Below, piece after piece: positions 6,968 through 16,881 of a stretch of 46,917 nucleotides of DNA. The stretch comes from CAILLO01 sp964579735 (GTDB taxonomy: Bacteria; Bacillota; Clostridia; Saccharofermentanales; UBA5734). Location: assembly GCA_964579735.1 (NCBI GenBank), contig CAZOHH010000008.1, forward strand, positions 1-46,917. The letters are read 5' to 3'. The notes beneath the pieces are model-generated. The model searched no databases. It saw nothing but the letters and a program-made list of their open reading frames with translations, and was not told where the DNA came from. The number at the start of each line of letters is the position of its first letter. The stretch's first letter is position 1. The position numbers and the translations under genes were made by a program.

Positions 6968-7849
6968 ATGAACGTCATCGAAATCAAGAACCTGACCAAG
7001 TCCTACGGCAAGGCCCGCGGCATCCTCGACGTCAGTTTCGACGTCGAGGAGGGAGAGATCTTCGGGTTCATAGGCCCGAACGGCGCCGGTAAGTCGACCA
7101 CGATCCGCACGCTGCTGTCGTTGATCCGCCCGACGAGCGGCAGCGCCACGATCTTCGGCAAGGACTGCGTGCTGAAGGCGCCCGAGATCGCACGGGAAGT
7201 CGGGTATCTGCCATCGGAAGTGTTCTACTACGACAAGATGAAGGTCCTCGAACTTCTGAAGTACTCCGCCAGCTTCTACGGCAAGGACTGCACGAAGCGG
7301 ATCAAGGAGCTCGCCGAGTACATGGACCTCGACCTGAAGCGGAAGATCGAGGACCTGTCCTATGGCAACCGCAAGAAGGTCGGCATCGTCCAGGGGCTTC
7401 TCCACGAGCCGAAGCTGATCATCCTCGACGAGCCCACGGGTGGCCTCGACCCGCTGATGCAGCAGAAGTTCTTCGAACTGCTGCGCGAGGAGAACCGCAA
7501 GGGCGCCACCATCCTGCTGTCCTCGCACGTGCTCGACGAAGTCCAGCGCCTGTGCAGCCGGGTGGCCATCATCAAGGATGGGAAGATCATCAAGCTCGAG
7601 AAGATGAGCGACCTGACCCGCGACAACTACAAGAAGTTCAGCATCGAGGTCGACGCATCAGCCGACCTGAGCTTCGCCATCGAAGGCGTGACCAACCTCG
7701 AGCGCAAGGACGGCACCGTCAGCTTCTTCTTCAAGGGCGACGTGAACCTCATGGTCCAGCGGATCGCCGCGGTGCCGATCCGGAATCTCTGGATCGAGGA
7801 GCCGACGCTCGAGGAGATCTTCATGCACTACTACCAGAAGGAGGGGTGA
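6968..7849 (+). CDS. ABC transporter ATP-binding protein, ABC-2 exporter type
   Basis: A 293-residue ATPase (MNVIEIKNLTKSYG). It has Walker A GPNGAGKST near residue 40, signature LSYGNRKKVGIVQGL (a variant of LSGGQ with Y in place of the first G), Walker B LIILDEPTGGLDPL and the switch histidine in LLSSHVLDEVQ. The C-terminal 75 residues are the accessory domain of BcrA-like drug exporters. The start at 6968 has AAGGAGG; a longer reading from 6935 would overlap tetR. It works with the two permeases that follow, moving an unknown compound outward. Confidence 0.9.
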   Translation: MNVIEIKNLTKSYGKARGILDVSFDVEEGEIFGFIGPNGAGKSTTIRTLLSLIRPTSGSATIFGKDCVLKAPEIAREVGYLPSEVFYYDKMKVLELLKYSASFYGKDCTKRIKELAEYMDLDLKRKIEDLSYGNRKKVGIVQGLLHEPKLIILDEPTGGLDPLMQQKFFELLREENRKGATILLSSHVLDEVQRLCSRVAIIKDGKIIKLEKMSDLTRDNYKKFSIEVDASADLSFAIEGVTNLERKDGTVSFFFKGDVNLMVQRIAAVPIRNLWIEEPTLEEIFMHYYQKEG

Positions 7850-7854
7850 ACGGG

Positions 7855-8649
7855 ATGAACGTATTCCTCCAGGAACTCCGGTTCAGCCGCAGGTCCGTGC
7901 TGATCTGGTCCCTCTCGCTGGCTGCCTTCGGCTCGCTCTACCTGCTCCTTTTCGGGGCCATCAAGAACGACCTCCAGGTCTTCGAGGACGTGATCCAGAA
8001 TTTCCCGCCGGTGGCTCAGGCCGCCCTCGGCTTCGTCATCGGGACGCTCAAGACCATCACGGGATTCTACGCCTTCGCCTTCACCTATGTCGTGCTATGC
8101 GGAGCCGTGCAGGCCATGAATCTCGGCGTATCCGCCATCGGACGTGAAATCGGCGGGAATACCGCGGATTTCCTGCTCACGAAGCCCGTCGCGCGGTCGA
8201 ACATTCTGGCGCAGAAGGCCCTCGCGGTGCTCGTCTCCCTCGTTGCCACGAATGCGATCTTCCTGGGAATCACCCTCCCCGTGGCGATAGCGCAGCAGTC
8301 CGACCTCGACGTCGGACAGTTCCTGCTGCTGTCCGCGACGCTGTTCTTCGTCCAGCTGATCTTCGCCTCGCTCGGGCTGCTCTACGGCGTCGCCGCGAAG
8401 AAGATCAAGTCCGTGGTGGCGGTCTCGCTACCCGCCGTGTTCGCATTCTTCGTCGTCGGAATGCTCGGTGCCATCATCGGCGAGGACACCATCCGCTACT
8501 TCACGCCGTTCAAGTACTTCGATACCGGCATCATCCTCAAGAACTCGGCCTATGAGACGCCCTTCTGCCTCGTGGCCGCCGCGGTCGTCGTCGTAGCTGT
8601 CGTCGCGAGCTTCGCCGTCTTCGCGAAGAAGGACGTCCATGCGCTCTGA
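7855..8649 (+). CDS. ABC-2 type permease, first copy
   Basis: A 264-residue membrane protein with six predicted helices, beginning MNVFLQELRFSRRSVLIWSL 5 nt after the ATPase stop. It has the ABC2_membrane_2 layout, including the cytoplasmic loop IGGNTADFLLTKPVARSNILAQK between helices 2 and 3, which contacts the ATPase, and a conserved RYFTPFKYFDTG before the last helix. The next gene is a paralogue with the same landmarks, so a heterodimeric exporter is likely. Confidence 0.88.
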   Translation: MNVFLQELRFSRRSVLIWSLSLAAFGSLYLLLFGAIKNDLQVFEDVIQNFPPVAQAALGFVIGTLKTITGFYAFAFTYVVLCGAVQAMNLGVSAIGREIGGNTADFLLTKPVARSNILAQKALAVLVSLVATNAIFLGITLPVAIAQQSDLDVGQFLLLSATLFFVQLIFASLGLLYGVAAKKIKSVVAVSLPAVFAFFVVGMLGAIIGEDTIRYFTPFKYFDTGIILKNSAYETPFCLVAAAVVVVAVVASFAVFAKKDVHAL

Positions 8650-8691
8650 CGCCGTGACGCCGGCGGACCCGTCCGCCAGGGAGGACCCGAA

Positions 8692-9489
8692 ATGAATGTC
8701 TTCTGGAGAGAGATCAAGGCCAACCGGAAAGCGCTGATCTGGTGGAGCGTCGGCATGCTGTTCATGATCTACGCCGGCATGGCGAAGTACTCCGCATACG
8801 CTTCGTCCGGCACGAGCATCACCGACATGATGAACCAGCTGCCCCCATCGCTCAGTGCCGCGCTGGGATTCGCAGGACTCGACGTCATGAAGGCGAGCGG
8901 CTTCTACGGCATGCTCTATCTGTACATCCTGCTCATGGTCACCGTCCACGCCGCGCTGCTCGGTGCGAACATCCTCGCCAAGGAGGAGCGCGACCGCACC
9001 TCCGAGTTCCTCATGGTCAAGCCCGCCTCGCGTTCCCGCATCGTGACGGCCAAGCTGGCTGCCGCCATCGTCAACGTCCTCGTGCTGAACCTCGTGTGCC
9101 TTGGGCTGTCCTTCGCCGTGGTGGAACAGTATGCGGGCGGCGAGGACCTCACGAGTGAGATCTGGTTGCTGATGGGCGCGATGTTCATCCTGCAGCTCGT
9201 GTTCCTGTTCCTCGGCTCGGCCATCGCCGCGGCCGGCAAGAGCCCGAAGGCTGCAGCGAGCATCGCCACGACCGTGATGCTGACCACCTACGTGATCTCC
9301 ATCGTGGTCGACGTGAACGCGAACCTCGGCTTCCTGCGGTACTTCACGCCGTTCAAGTACTTCGCGGCTGCGCCGGTCATCACGAACCAGGCCTACGAGC
9401 CGGTCTACGTGGTGCTGTCGGCGTTGATCATCGCAGTTTCGGTGGTCGTGACATACGTGGCGTACAACCGGCGGGACCTGAAGATCTAG
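8692..9489 (+). CDS. ABC-2 type permease, second copy
   Basis: A 265-residue paralogue of the preceding permease (MNVFWREIKANRKALIWWSV). It shares the ATPase-contact loop (RDRTSEFLMVKPASRSRIVTAK) and RYFTPFKYFAAAP. GGGAGGACC precedes ATG 8692. The 42-nt spacer after the first permease holds no other gene. It ends 21 nt before the convergent stop of the giant minus-strand gene; that spacer contains a 16-nt near-palindrome (9490-9505) with no U-run. Confidence 0.88.
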   Translation: MNVFWREIKANRKALIWWSVGMLFMIYAGMAKYSAYASSGTSITDMMNQLPPSLSAALGFAGLDVMKASGFYGMLYLYILLMVTVHAALLGANILAKEERDRTSEFLMVKPASRSRIVTAKLAAAIVNVLVLNLVCLGLSFAVVEQYAGGEDLTSEIWLLMGAMFILQLVFLFLGSAIAAAGKSPKAAASIATTVMLTTYVISIVVDVNANLGFLRYFTPFKYFAAAPVITNQAYEPVYVVLSALIIAVSVVVTYVAYNRRDLKI

Positions 9490-9510
9490 TCATCGAGCTC
9501 GACGATTCCC

Positions 9511-12500
9511 CTAGAACGTCGTGTGGATGTTCCAGTTGACGGATCCTTCGATCTCGTCGAGCCATAGGTCGAGCGAGTAGTAGACTCTGACGTGGGCCTG
9601 CAGGTCCCAGCCTCCGCCGGCGTTCGTGAGACGGCCGGTGGCGTCGATCATGAGGTGGATGATGGCGTACTTGCGGCCGAAGGCCTTGATGCCGCCTTCC
9701 GCGCCGCCGTGCAGCCAGACGTCCAGGATGAGCGTGTTCGAGTCGAAGAAGTACTGCCCTTCGGCCCCGGCGTTGAGGTAGGCCCGCACGTAGACGGGCC
9801 AGATGCTGACGTCGCCCGTGTCGAAGTCGAAGAGGAGCTTGGCGCGGATGTAGCTGTCGTCGGGCAGGTCCGAGTCGCGGTAGGCGATTCCGAATCCGTA
9901 GCCGTAGAGTCCCGCGGCCTTGGCGGTCAGGGTCTCGGGGTATCCGATGCGGACCTCCCAGTAGGTGGGACACATGTCGAAGCCCAGGTCGCCGGAAACT
10001 TCGGACCCCATCATCGGGAAATCGCGGAGCATGAGGCTGAACTGCAGGAGTTCCAGGGAGTGGTAGTAGCTGATCCGAGCCGAGCCGACGTAGCTGAACC
10101 CACCGCCGGTCGCGATCTTGACGACGTCGGTCGGAGCGTAGAAGTCGCCGCCGATCTCGACGTCCGGACCCTTCTCGACGAACAGGTAGAGGTCGCGCAC
10201 CTCGCCCAGCGGAACGAAGGCCGCGCCTGCGCCGAGTCCGAGCGTGAGCTTGGCGCCGGCCGCGAAGAACCAGTTGCCATCCGCGGAGGTGTCGACCTTC
10301 ACGCTGTCGACGGCCGCGAACAGTTCACCCTTGCCCTTCGGCACGGCGAAGTGGCCGTCTTCGGAGCGCGGGAGGGCGAGGTTGTAGGCCATGATGCCCG
10401 TGATCTCGTTCATCTGGCCGTACCCGAAGGAGATGCCGCCGTTCACGGGGTCGTTGTAGAAGATGCCGACGGCGAAGAAATAGCGCTTCAGGGTCTTGTC
10501 GAGGCCGAGGCGGACGTTGGTGTCGATGGGGACGCCCACGAGGGAGCTGGCCGCGTCGAATGCCATTTCGAGGTCGCTGGTGTCGTATTCGACGACCGTG
10601 CTGTCGGTCGAGCCGGTCTTCGGCACCACGACGCCGATGACGCTGCTGAATTCCTCGAAGTCGAGGTCGAGTTTCGACTTGGACTCCTCGTAGCGGATCT
10701 CGGGGCGGGTCATCACGTCGGCGAAGACGATCCGGTCGAAATTGTCCTTCGTGTTCATGGCGACGGTGTCGGAGAGCTGCATTCCGCCCCAGAGGGTCAG
10801 AGCGGTCGGATAGAAGTCCACGGTCTTCGCGGTGTCGAAGGAGAGGCGGGCGAGCTTGCGCTCATGGACCACGCCCGCCTGTGCGACGGCCTTGAGGAGT
10901 CCGATCTTCAGCATGGTCTTCGTGGACTGGAAGCTGAGCGAGCGGACCTCCATGGGGAATCCGTGGAAGTCGACGAGAAGCGGCGTGTCGAAGATGGCCT
11001 TGCCATAGAGTGCGTCCGGGTTGCCTTCCGCAGTCATCTTCTCCATGTCGGCGGGGACGACGAGGTCGGTGAAGGCGAGGTCGGAGAAGGTCATCTTTTC
11101 GGCGAACGCCACGTCGAGGGTGCCGTTCATATGGAGCCCGTCCGGCTTCAACTCGCCGCTGCTGACCTTGAAAAGGACGTTTCCGGTGCCGGAGGGGTCG
11201 AACTTGTCGGTTTCGGCGACGGTGCAGACCAGCGTGCCCAGTTCCTTGCTCGTGAAGAGCTTGACGTTGGCCCGCTGGTAGCCGAAGAGGGGGATGCCCA
11301 TGTCGCCGCGGATCTCGACGTTCACCTTGTTCGCGTAGAGGTCGAGCATGCAGCTGAAGACGCGGACGTCGCGGAAGCCGCCGAGCGCGGTGCCGAAGTC
11401 GACGGGGATGCCCTCGGTGGAGACGACGAGATTCTGGTAGGTGATGCCGTTGAGATCGTAGAGGAGTTGACCGGACGTGAGGGTGAAGAACACGCGCTTG
11501 CCTTCGTCGGTCATGATGTAGTCGGACGGGAGGGAGACGCGGCCGTTCTTCACGATAATGCCGAGCCAGAACGGAAGCAGGGTCTCGGCCGGGGCGCCTT
11601 GGGTGGAGACGAAGGCCGCGCGGTCGAGGTCGATCGAGACATGGCCGGGGGTCACGCCGATCTCATCGCCGGTGGGCTGGTCGCTGTTGCCGACGAGAGC
11701 CGGGGTCATGGTGCCGTCGTCCAGCGTGAAGCCGGCTCCGCTCCAGGCGTTGACGTCGAAGGGCACGGTGGACATCTGCTCCTGGAGAAGCGGGTCCTTC
11801 GGGAGGACGAGGAGCGACGTGGACTGGATGGTGTAGCCGAGATAGAGCATGGACTGGTCGAGGCTCGCGGACTCGATGGGCTTGAGGGTCAGGAGCACCG
11901 AAGAGAAGTCGGTCTTCACGTCGGTCTGGACACTGCCTTCGGGGAGCAGGCGGTCGATGCCGGCCAGGTTGCCGAAGCTCGGGTCGATCTTCTTGGGGCT
12001 TCCCCCGAAGACGTTCGGGTCGAGCTCGACGGGAAGGGAATCCTCGAACGTGCGGAAGGGGAGGATGAGCTTGCCCTTGATCGAACTGCGGGTGGAGTCG
12101 ACCGTTCCGTCGACCCAGGTCATGCTCGAATCCGTGACCCGCATGCCCAGACCGGCCGGGATGACGAGGCGCAGCGTGCGCATCTCCGTCAAGGAGAAGG
12201 AACCGGACAGTTTGCCCGCGGTGTTGAAGGAAGCGACGCTGTAACCGTAGCCGAGGCCGAGGTTGTCGACGGTCTCGAGGCCGACCGCGTATTCGACGGT
12301 GCCGCGGAACAGCCGTATGCGGCCGCCTTCGGGCTCCGCTGCGGAGAGATCGAGCTGCGTCATGAGGCCGGGGGCGAAGAGAAGATTGCCATAGCGGAAG
12401 GCCGGGATGGTGCCCATCTCGATCTTGCCGCTGACCCGCAGCGCCGCGTCCGCGAAACGGATCGAGTACAGGTCGCCGATCAGATTGTGGGTCGCGGCCT

Positions 12501-15500
12501 CGCCGTTCGTGGTGGGGGCGGTCATGTAGCCATCGACGCTCGCGACGGCGCTTCCCGCGGTCAGGGACAGGCGAGTTAGGTGCATGCCGGACTCGTCGAT
12601 GACGGCGGACTTCGCGAGATTCGCGGTGCCGGCGTAGATGAAGTTGCCGTTCAGGCCGATGCCGGCCAGCGTCACGTCGATCGAGCGGTCATCGCCCACG
12701 ATGAGCTTGCCGGTTCCGCCCTTCGAACTCGCCGGCCCCTGGAGAGTGACGTCCTTGAGGAGGAAATCGCCCATGCTCAGGAGGTCGTAATGCTCGGGGA
12801 GGTAGATGATCATCAGCGGTCCCGCAAGCGCTCCGTCACCGGGAGCTGCGAACGTCGAAGATTTCGCGGACGTTCCCCGCACGACGGGGATATAGGGCTT
12901 GATGTCGATGAAGGTGCCCTCCTGGAAGAGGAAAGGCGGCGTTCCCTTCACGAGGATGGGTGTCGAGTATTCGGAGAGGTATCCACCGGTGTCGACGACC
13001 TTGACCTTGTACCAGTTGTAGGCGTAGGGGTCCGCGGACTCGTCGCGCCATGTCGGGCGGGGCAGCAGCGGGCTGGCCTGATGGTAGAAGCCGTTCTCCT
13101 CCGTGCTGCGATAGACGATGTAGCCGGCGACGTACTCGCGGCTTTCCTGCCAGGTCAGGTTCGCATCCTTGGCCTGCGTCCAGTTCAGTTCGGGTCGGGA
13201 GGTGACGATGCTCCCGGTCAGGTCGGTCACGGCGTCGAAGGCCTGGTTCTTGCGGGGAGAGGCGGATTCGGGGGTGGGACGGCCCGAATACAGTTCATCG
13301 TCGTTGGCGGCCTGGACCGTGTAGAGGTACTTGTCGCCGAATTTCACGGCCGAGTCGGTGTACGTGAAGAGGCCGATCGAGTCGGCACCGGGGGCGACAG
13401 GCACCTCGGTGAGCTTCTCCCAGAGGACCAGGGAGGCGGCGGCTTCGCTCAACTGGCCATAGGGCGCGAGGGCGAGGGGCCCGTATTTGTCGGCGATCCG
13501 TCGGAAGACCGTGAGCTTGTCGGTGGGGGCGACGGTCTGGATCGCGGAGAGGATCTTCACGGCGCTGATCTGCTGCAAGGTGTTGAACTTGTCGGCGGAG
13601 AGCACGGGGGTGGCGTTGACGACCGTGCCGGGGAGAAGGACGGGCTTCAGGCGGTTCGAAAGGAACGCGTCGCCGGCGAGACCGGTCTGGAAGAGTCCAT
13701 CGTAGACGCTCCCCTGCAGCTTCTGGATGTCGGCGATATCCTCTTCGGCGATCTTGGGGATCGTGGTCCGATAGACGATGTATTTCGAGGCATGGGGGAC
13801 GCCATTCCAGTTGACCTGGATCGCGCCCTTCTTCTGGAGAGGAAGGAGCATCGACGGGGTCTGCGGAGGCGAAGTGGCGGGGACACGGAAGGCCGTCGGG
13901 GCGGTTCCTGCGGACTCGAGCCCCCAGACGCTGAGGGAGGTCAGTTTGTAATAGTAATAGTGGGCGAAAGTCTGGTCGACCTTTTCGGTGTAGGAGGCAT
14001 ATCCGACTTTCTCGCCGACGAGGTTCCACTGCAGATCGGCCGGCACCGTGGCGCCGAAGGAGGCGACCTCGGCGCGGTAGACATTGTAGGTCGAGACCTG
14101 CGGGTCGGCCGGGGCGTCCCAGGCGAGCTGGACCCAGCCGCCGGTCGCGAAGCCCTGGAGGGCGGCCGCGAGGTCGGTGGTGAAACCGGGGAGCGTCGAG
14201 CCGACGGGTGTCGTCGGAATGAGGCAGACCATGTACAGGTAGATCCGTCCTTCCTTGGGGACGAGCGGACCGTCGAAGAGGAGGTTCGCCGTGATGCCGG
14301 ACTCGACGAGCGACCAGACGTGGGTCCGGGCGATCGTCTCCTTGCTCGTGGCGGAAAGGGCTGCGAGCGTCGTCCCGTCTACCTCGGTGCGATAGACCGC
14401 GTAGCCGCCGAGGCCGTCGCCCTGGTACTGCATCCAGGAGACGCGCGCGGAGTCGTCGGGCAGCAGGTCCTTCTGCTCGACGGCGACGAGGGCCTGGATC
14501 CGGTCGAGGTCGGGGAGGTTGCCGAACGCCTCGGATACGAGATCGGCCTGCACCATGCCGTCGGCGAGGGAGAGATCCGTGATGGGAACGCCGAAGGATA
14601 CGTGCTTCGTGAGCCCCTCGAGGACCTTCTCGGAACCCTTGACGAGCAGGTCGGCCGCGGAGGGTCCGTCGGAGGAGCCGATGGCGTCGAGGATTCCCCG
14701 GGTCAGGGTTGCGAAGGAGACGGAGTCGGTGCGCGTCCGGGCGAAGCCGGGCGCGACGGCGGACAGGTCGGGGAGGGTGTTGAGGCTCATGGAGATCCTG
14801 GGGGTGGACGGATCCGCCGGTGCGGTGTATAGCGGAACGCCGACGATCTTGGAGCTGGACCAGGCGCTCTCGTTGCCCCAAGTGTCGACGGCGGCGGCCC
14901 AGTACTTGTAGTATTGCCCGGGTCGGACGTCGGCGTCGAAGAAGGCGACGTCGATGGCGGTCTCGTTCTTCGGGGCGATCACGAGGCGGCCGCCCTTGAG
15001 GCGCACGGTGCGCGGCGTGACGGTCGTATCGCCGTATGCGGCGACGGGGAGGCGAACGACCTCGACGGGCGTGCCGAAGGTGCCGGCGCCGGTCGCTACC
15101 GACCGATAGACGACGAGGGTGTCGGTGTCGGCGGAGGAGCGGACGATGGGGACGATGATGCCGGTCACGCCCTTGTTCAGGCCCTCGAGGGTCCGGAAGA
15201 CCTGCTCGGTGCGCTTCGACGAATCGGCGGAGGCGACGGGCTGGTCCACGTTGGGTGCGTCGGGGGGCGTGACCTTGTAGACCTTGATCCGGAGATCCTT
15301 GGAGTAATCGCTCGTGCGGCCGAAGATATCGAGCGCCTGGAGGCGGTAGGTCGCGGAGTCGCCGTTCTTCAGTTCCTTGTCCTCGAAGAAGACGGGCGCC
15401 TCGAAATAGATGCCTGTCTCATCGAGCCCGTAGGAAATCGCGACGGGCTGTTCGGTGATCCGCTTGAAGCCGCCCGGCCCCGGACCCTTCCGCTCGATGT

Positions 15501-16881
15501 AGTAGCCCGAGATCGTGCGCTTGTCGAAATCGGAGGTCGGAGCCGTCCAACGGAGAGAAACGGTACCATCCATGCCGTATCCGGAAAAACCGATGGGGGT
15601 CTCGACCTTCCGTTCGGTCCCCTTCACGATATCGACGGTCCAGCTTTCCCCGGATGGGACCGAAAGGCGGTACGAAAGATCCCGCCCCTTCGGCAGCTTC
15701 AAGGCGGAGAGGTCGTCGTCGTAGCCGAGCCCGGAGGTGGTCGCGAAATCGGCGTCGACGAAGGCACGGGTGACGAGCGAACGGCGGGCCGTGAGCAGGT
15801 CCGAGACGGCCTGGTCGCGGGCTTCGCTGCCGGAGCCGCTGCCGCCGGCCGATGTGTCGAGCGGGACGAGGGCGATCGCGGCGTTGATCGCGAGCTTCGC
15901 GTTCGTCAGGGAGAAGAGGTCCGGGTCGACGACTCCTGTTCCGGTCACGGCGCTCTGGCCGAGCCGGTCGAGAACGGACTGCTTCTGGGCGAGGGTGGTG
16001 GACACCGTGAGGAGGCGGGTCTGGATCCAGGCGAAGTCCTTTTCGGCGGAGACGCGTCCCCGAAGGGTGTTGTCGACGGCCTTGGCGTAGACGAGTTCGC
16101 TGAAGGCCCTGTCGCTCGCGACGCCGATGGTGGAGAGCTTTTCCGCAGTGAGAAGGGACTCTCCGTAGAGTTCGGTCACCGCCTTCGAAAGGTCGTCCGA
16201 CTTCAAGGTCAGGGCGTCGATCGCGGCGATGGAGCCGAGCTGTTCGGCGACGATGGTCTCGATGCCGTCCACGATGCGGACGAGCTTGTATCCGTCCGCG
16301 GGAATCCATTCTCCGTGCGGGGTCCAGCGCAGACGGACTTCATCCGGGGTCGTCCAGACGGCCTTGAAATCGGTCTTGGAGACTGCGCCGAGAATCGGCA
16401 GGTCGGAAGGTCCGAGAAGGGAGTTCACCTTCGCGTCGATGGCGACGGCCTTCGACTGCAAGACCGATGGGGCCAGCGCAGTGCCGAAGCGCACGACGTC
16501 GGAGTCCCTGCCGGAGGCGGAAAGTGCGGGAAACTGCGTGGCCAGCTCGCGCGCGGATTTCTGGAGGTTGCGCAGATTGCGGAGGGAGAGACGGGAGTCC
16601 ACCACGTCCGTGAGAACCTCGGCGGCCATGAGTTCGGCTTCTATCCCCGGATTCGCGAGGACCTCGTCGACGGTTGCGGAGTCCCTTCCGAGAAGTTCGG
16701 CGAGGGTCGCAGGAGCCGGGAGCGTTTCGGGCATCCCGACCGTGGGTCTCGAATAGCCCTTCGTCGGCATGCGGTACAACCCGGCGCCGATCACCCCGGT
16801 GAAGTAGAGAGCGGGTACGGTGGCCCCGACCAGGACGGCGACTGCGACGACGGCGGCGACGATCTTCGTGCTTGTCTTCAT
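9511..16881 (-). CDS. Giant exported protein with FN3-like repeats and beta-rich C-terminal half
   Basis: 2,456 residues from ATG 16881, with GGAGG 7 nt upstream; the start overlaps the MFS gene stop (ATGA). Residues 7-31 form one hydrophobic segment with no lipobox, so a signal peptide or membrane anchor. Up to about residue 1315 there are at least six fibronectin-III-like units with a recurring strand, such as GYAVYRTEVDG (about 827), YNVYRAEV (932), YIVYRTTIP (1034) and YIVYRSTEENG (1253), and proline linkers. Residues about 1320-2456 are all-beta and rich in Gly, Asp and aromatics, with alternating hydrophobic strands near the end and a terminal Phe. No LPxTG signal, S-layer domain or enzyme motif was seen. 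Probably a surface or envelope protein; function unknown. Confidence 0.85.
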   Translation of the reverse strand: MKTSTKIVAAVVAVAVLVGATVPALYFTGVIGAGLYRMPTKGYSRPTVGMPETLPAPATLAELLGRDSATVDEVLANPGIEAELMAAEVLTDVVDSRLSLRNLRNLQKSARELATQFPALSASGRDSDVVRFGTALAPSVLQSKAVAIDAKVNSLLGPSDLPILGAVSKTDFKAVWTTPDEVRLRWTPHGEWIPADGYKLVRIVDGIETIVAEQLGSIAAIDALTLKSDDLSKAVTELYGESLLTAEKLSTIGVASDRAFSELVYAKAVDNTLRGRVSAEKDFAWIQTRLLTVSTTLAQKQSVLDRLGQSAVTGTGVVDPDLFSLTNAKLAINAAIALVPLDTSAGGSGSGSEARDQAVSDLLTARRSLVTRAFVDADFATTSGLGYDDDLSALKLPKGRDLSYRLSVPSGESWTVDIVKGTERKVETPIGFSGYGMDGTVSLRWTAPTSDFDKRTISGYYIERKGPGPGGFKRITEQPVAISYGLDETGIYFEAPVFFEDKELKNGDSATYRLQALDIFGRTSDYSKDLRIKVYKVTPPDAPNVDQPVASADSSKRTEQVFRTLEGLNKGVTGIIVPIVRSSADTDTLVVYRSVATGAGTFGTPVEVVRLPVAAYGDTTVTPRTVRLKGGRLVIAPKNETAIDVAFFDADVRPGQYYKYWAAAVDTWGNESAWSSSKIVGVPLYTAPADPSTPRISMSLNTLPDLSAVAPGFARTRTDSVSFATLTRGILDAIGSSDGPSAADLLVKGSEKVLEGLTKHVSFGVPITDLSLADGMVQADLVSEAFGNLPDLDRIQALVAVEQKDLLPDDSARVSWMQYQGDGLGGYAVYRTEVDGTTLAALSATSKETIARTHVWSLVESGITANLLFDGPLVPKEGRIYLYMVCLIPTTPVGSTLPGFTTDLAAALQGFATGGWVQLAWDAPADPQVSTYNVYRAEVASFGATVPADLQWNLVGEKVGYASYTEKVDQTFAHYYYYKLTSLSVWGLESAGTAPTAFRVPATSPPQTPSMLLPLQKKGAIQVNWNGVPHASKYIVYRTTIPKIAEEDIADIQKLQGSVYDGLFQTGLAGDAFLSNRLKPVLLPGTVVNATPVLSADKFNTLQQISAVKILSAIQTVAPTDKLTVFRRIADKYGPLALAPYGQLSEAAASLVLWEKLTEVPVAPGADSIGLFTYTDSAVKFGDKYLYTVQAANDDELYSGRPTPESASPRKNQAFDAVTDLTGSIVTSRPELNWTQAKDANLTWQESREYVAGYIVYRSTEENGFYHQASPLLPRPTWRDESADPYAYNWYKVKVVDTGGYLSEYSTPILVKGTPPFLFQEGTFIDIKPYIPVVRGTSAKSSTFAAPGDGALAGPLMIIYLPEHYDLLSMGDFLLKDVTLQGPASSKGGTGKLIVGDDRSIDVTLAGIGLNGNFIYAGTANLAKSAVIDESGMHLTRLSLTAGSAVASVDGYMTAPTTNGEAATHNLIGDLYSIRFADAALRVSGKIEMGTIPAFRYGNLLFAPGLMTQLDLSAAEPEGGRIRLFRGTVEYAVGLETVDNLGLGYGYSVASFNTAGKLSGSFSLTEMRTLRLVIPAGLGMRVTDSSMTWVDGTVDSTRSSIKGKLILPFRTFEDSLPVELDPNVFGGSPKKIDPSFGNLAGIDRLLPEGSVQTDVKTDFSSVLLTLKPIESASLDQSMLYLGYTIQSTSLLVLPKDPLLQEQMSTVPFDVNAWSGAGFTLDDGTMTPALVGNSDQPTGDEIGVTPGHVSIDLDRAAFVSTQGAPAETLLPFWLGIIVKNGRVSLPSDYIMTDEGKRVFFTLTSGQLLYDLNGITYQNLVVSTEGIPVDFGTALGGFRDVRVFSCMLDLYANKVNVEIRGDMGIPLFGYQRANVKLFTSKELGTLVCTVAETDKFDPSGTGNVLFKVSSGELKPDGLHMNGTLDVAFAEKMTFSDLAFTDLVVPADMEKMTAEGNPDALYGKAIFDTPLLVDFHGFPMEVRSLSFQSTKTMLKIGLLKAVAQAGVVHERKLARLSFDTAKTVDFYPTALTLWGGMQLSDTVAMNTKDNFDRIVFADVMTRPEIRYEESKSKLDLDFEEFSSVIGVVVPKTGSTDSTVVEYDTSDLEMAFDAASSLVGVPIDTNVRLGLDKTLKRYFFAVGIFYNDPVNGGISFGYGQMNEITGIMAYNLALPRSEDGHFAVPKGKGELFAAVDSVKVDTSADGNWFFAAGAKLTLGLGAGAAFVPLGEVRDLYLFVEKGPDVEIGGDFYAPTDVVKIATGGGFSYVGSARISYYHSLELLQFSLMLRDFPMMGSEVSGDLGFDMCPTYWEVRIGYPETLTAKAAGLYGYGFGIAYRDSDLPDDSYIRAKLLFDFDTGDVSIWPVYVRAYLNAGAEGQYFFDSNTLILDVWLHGGAEGGIKAFGRKYAIIHLMIDATGRLTNAGGGWDLQAHVRVYYSLDLWLDEIEGSVNWNIHTTF

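Noticed and set aside
9490..9505. Bidirectional terminator between the ABC permease and giant genes
   Set aside because: A 16-nt near-palindrome is present, but with no loop or U-run it is too weak to call.
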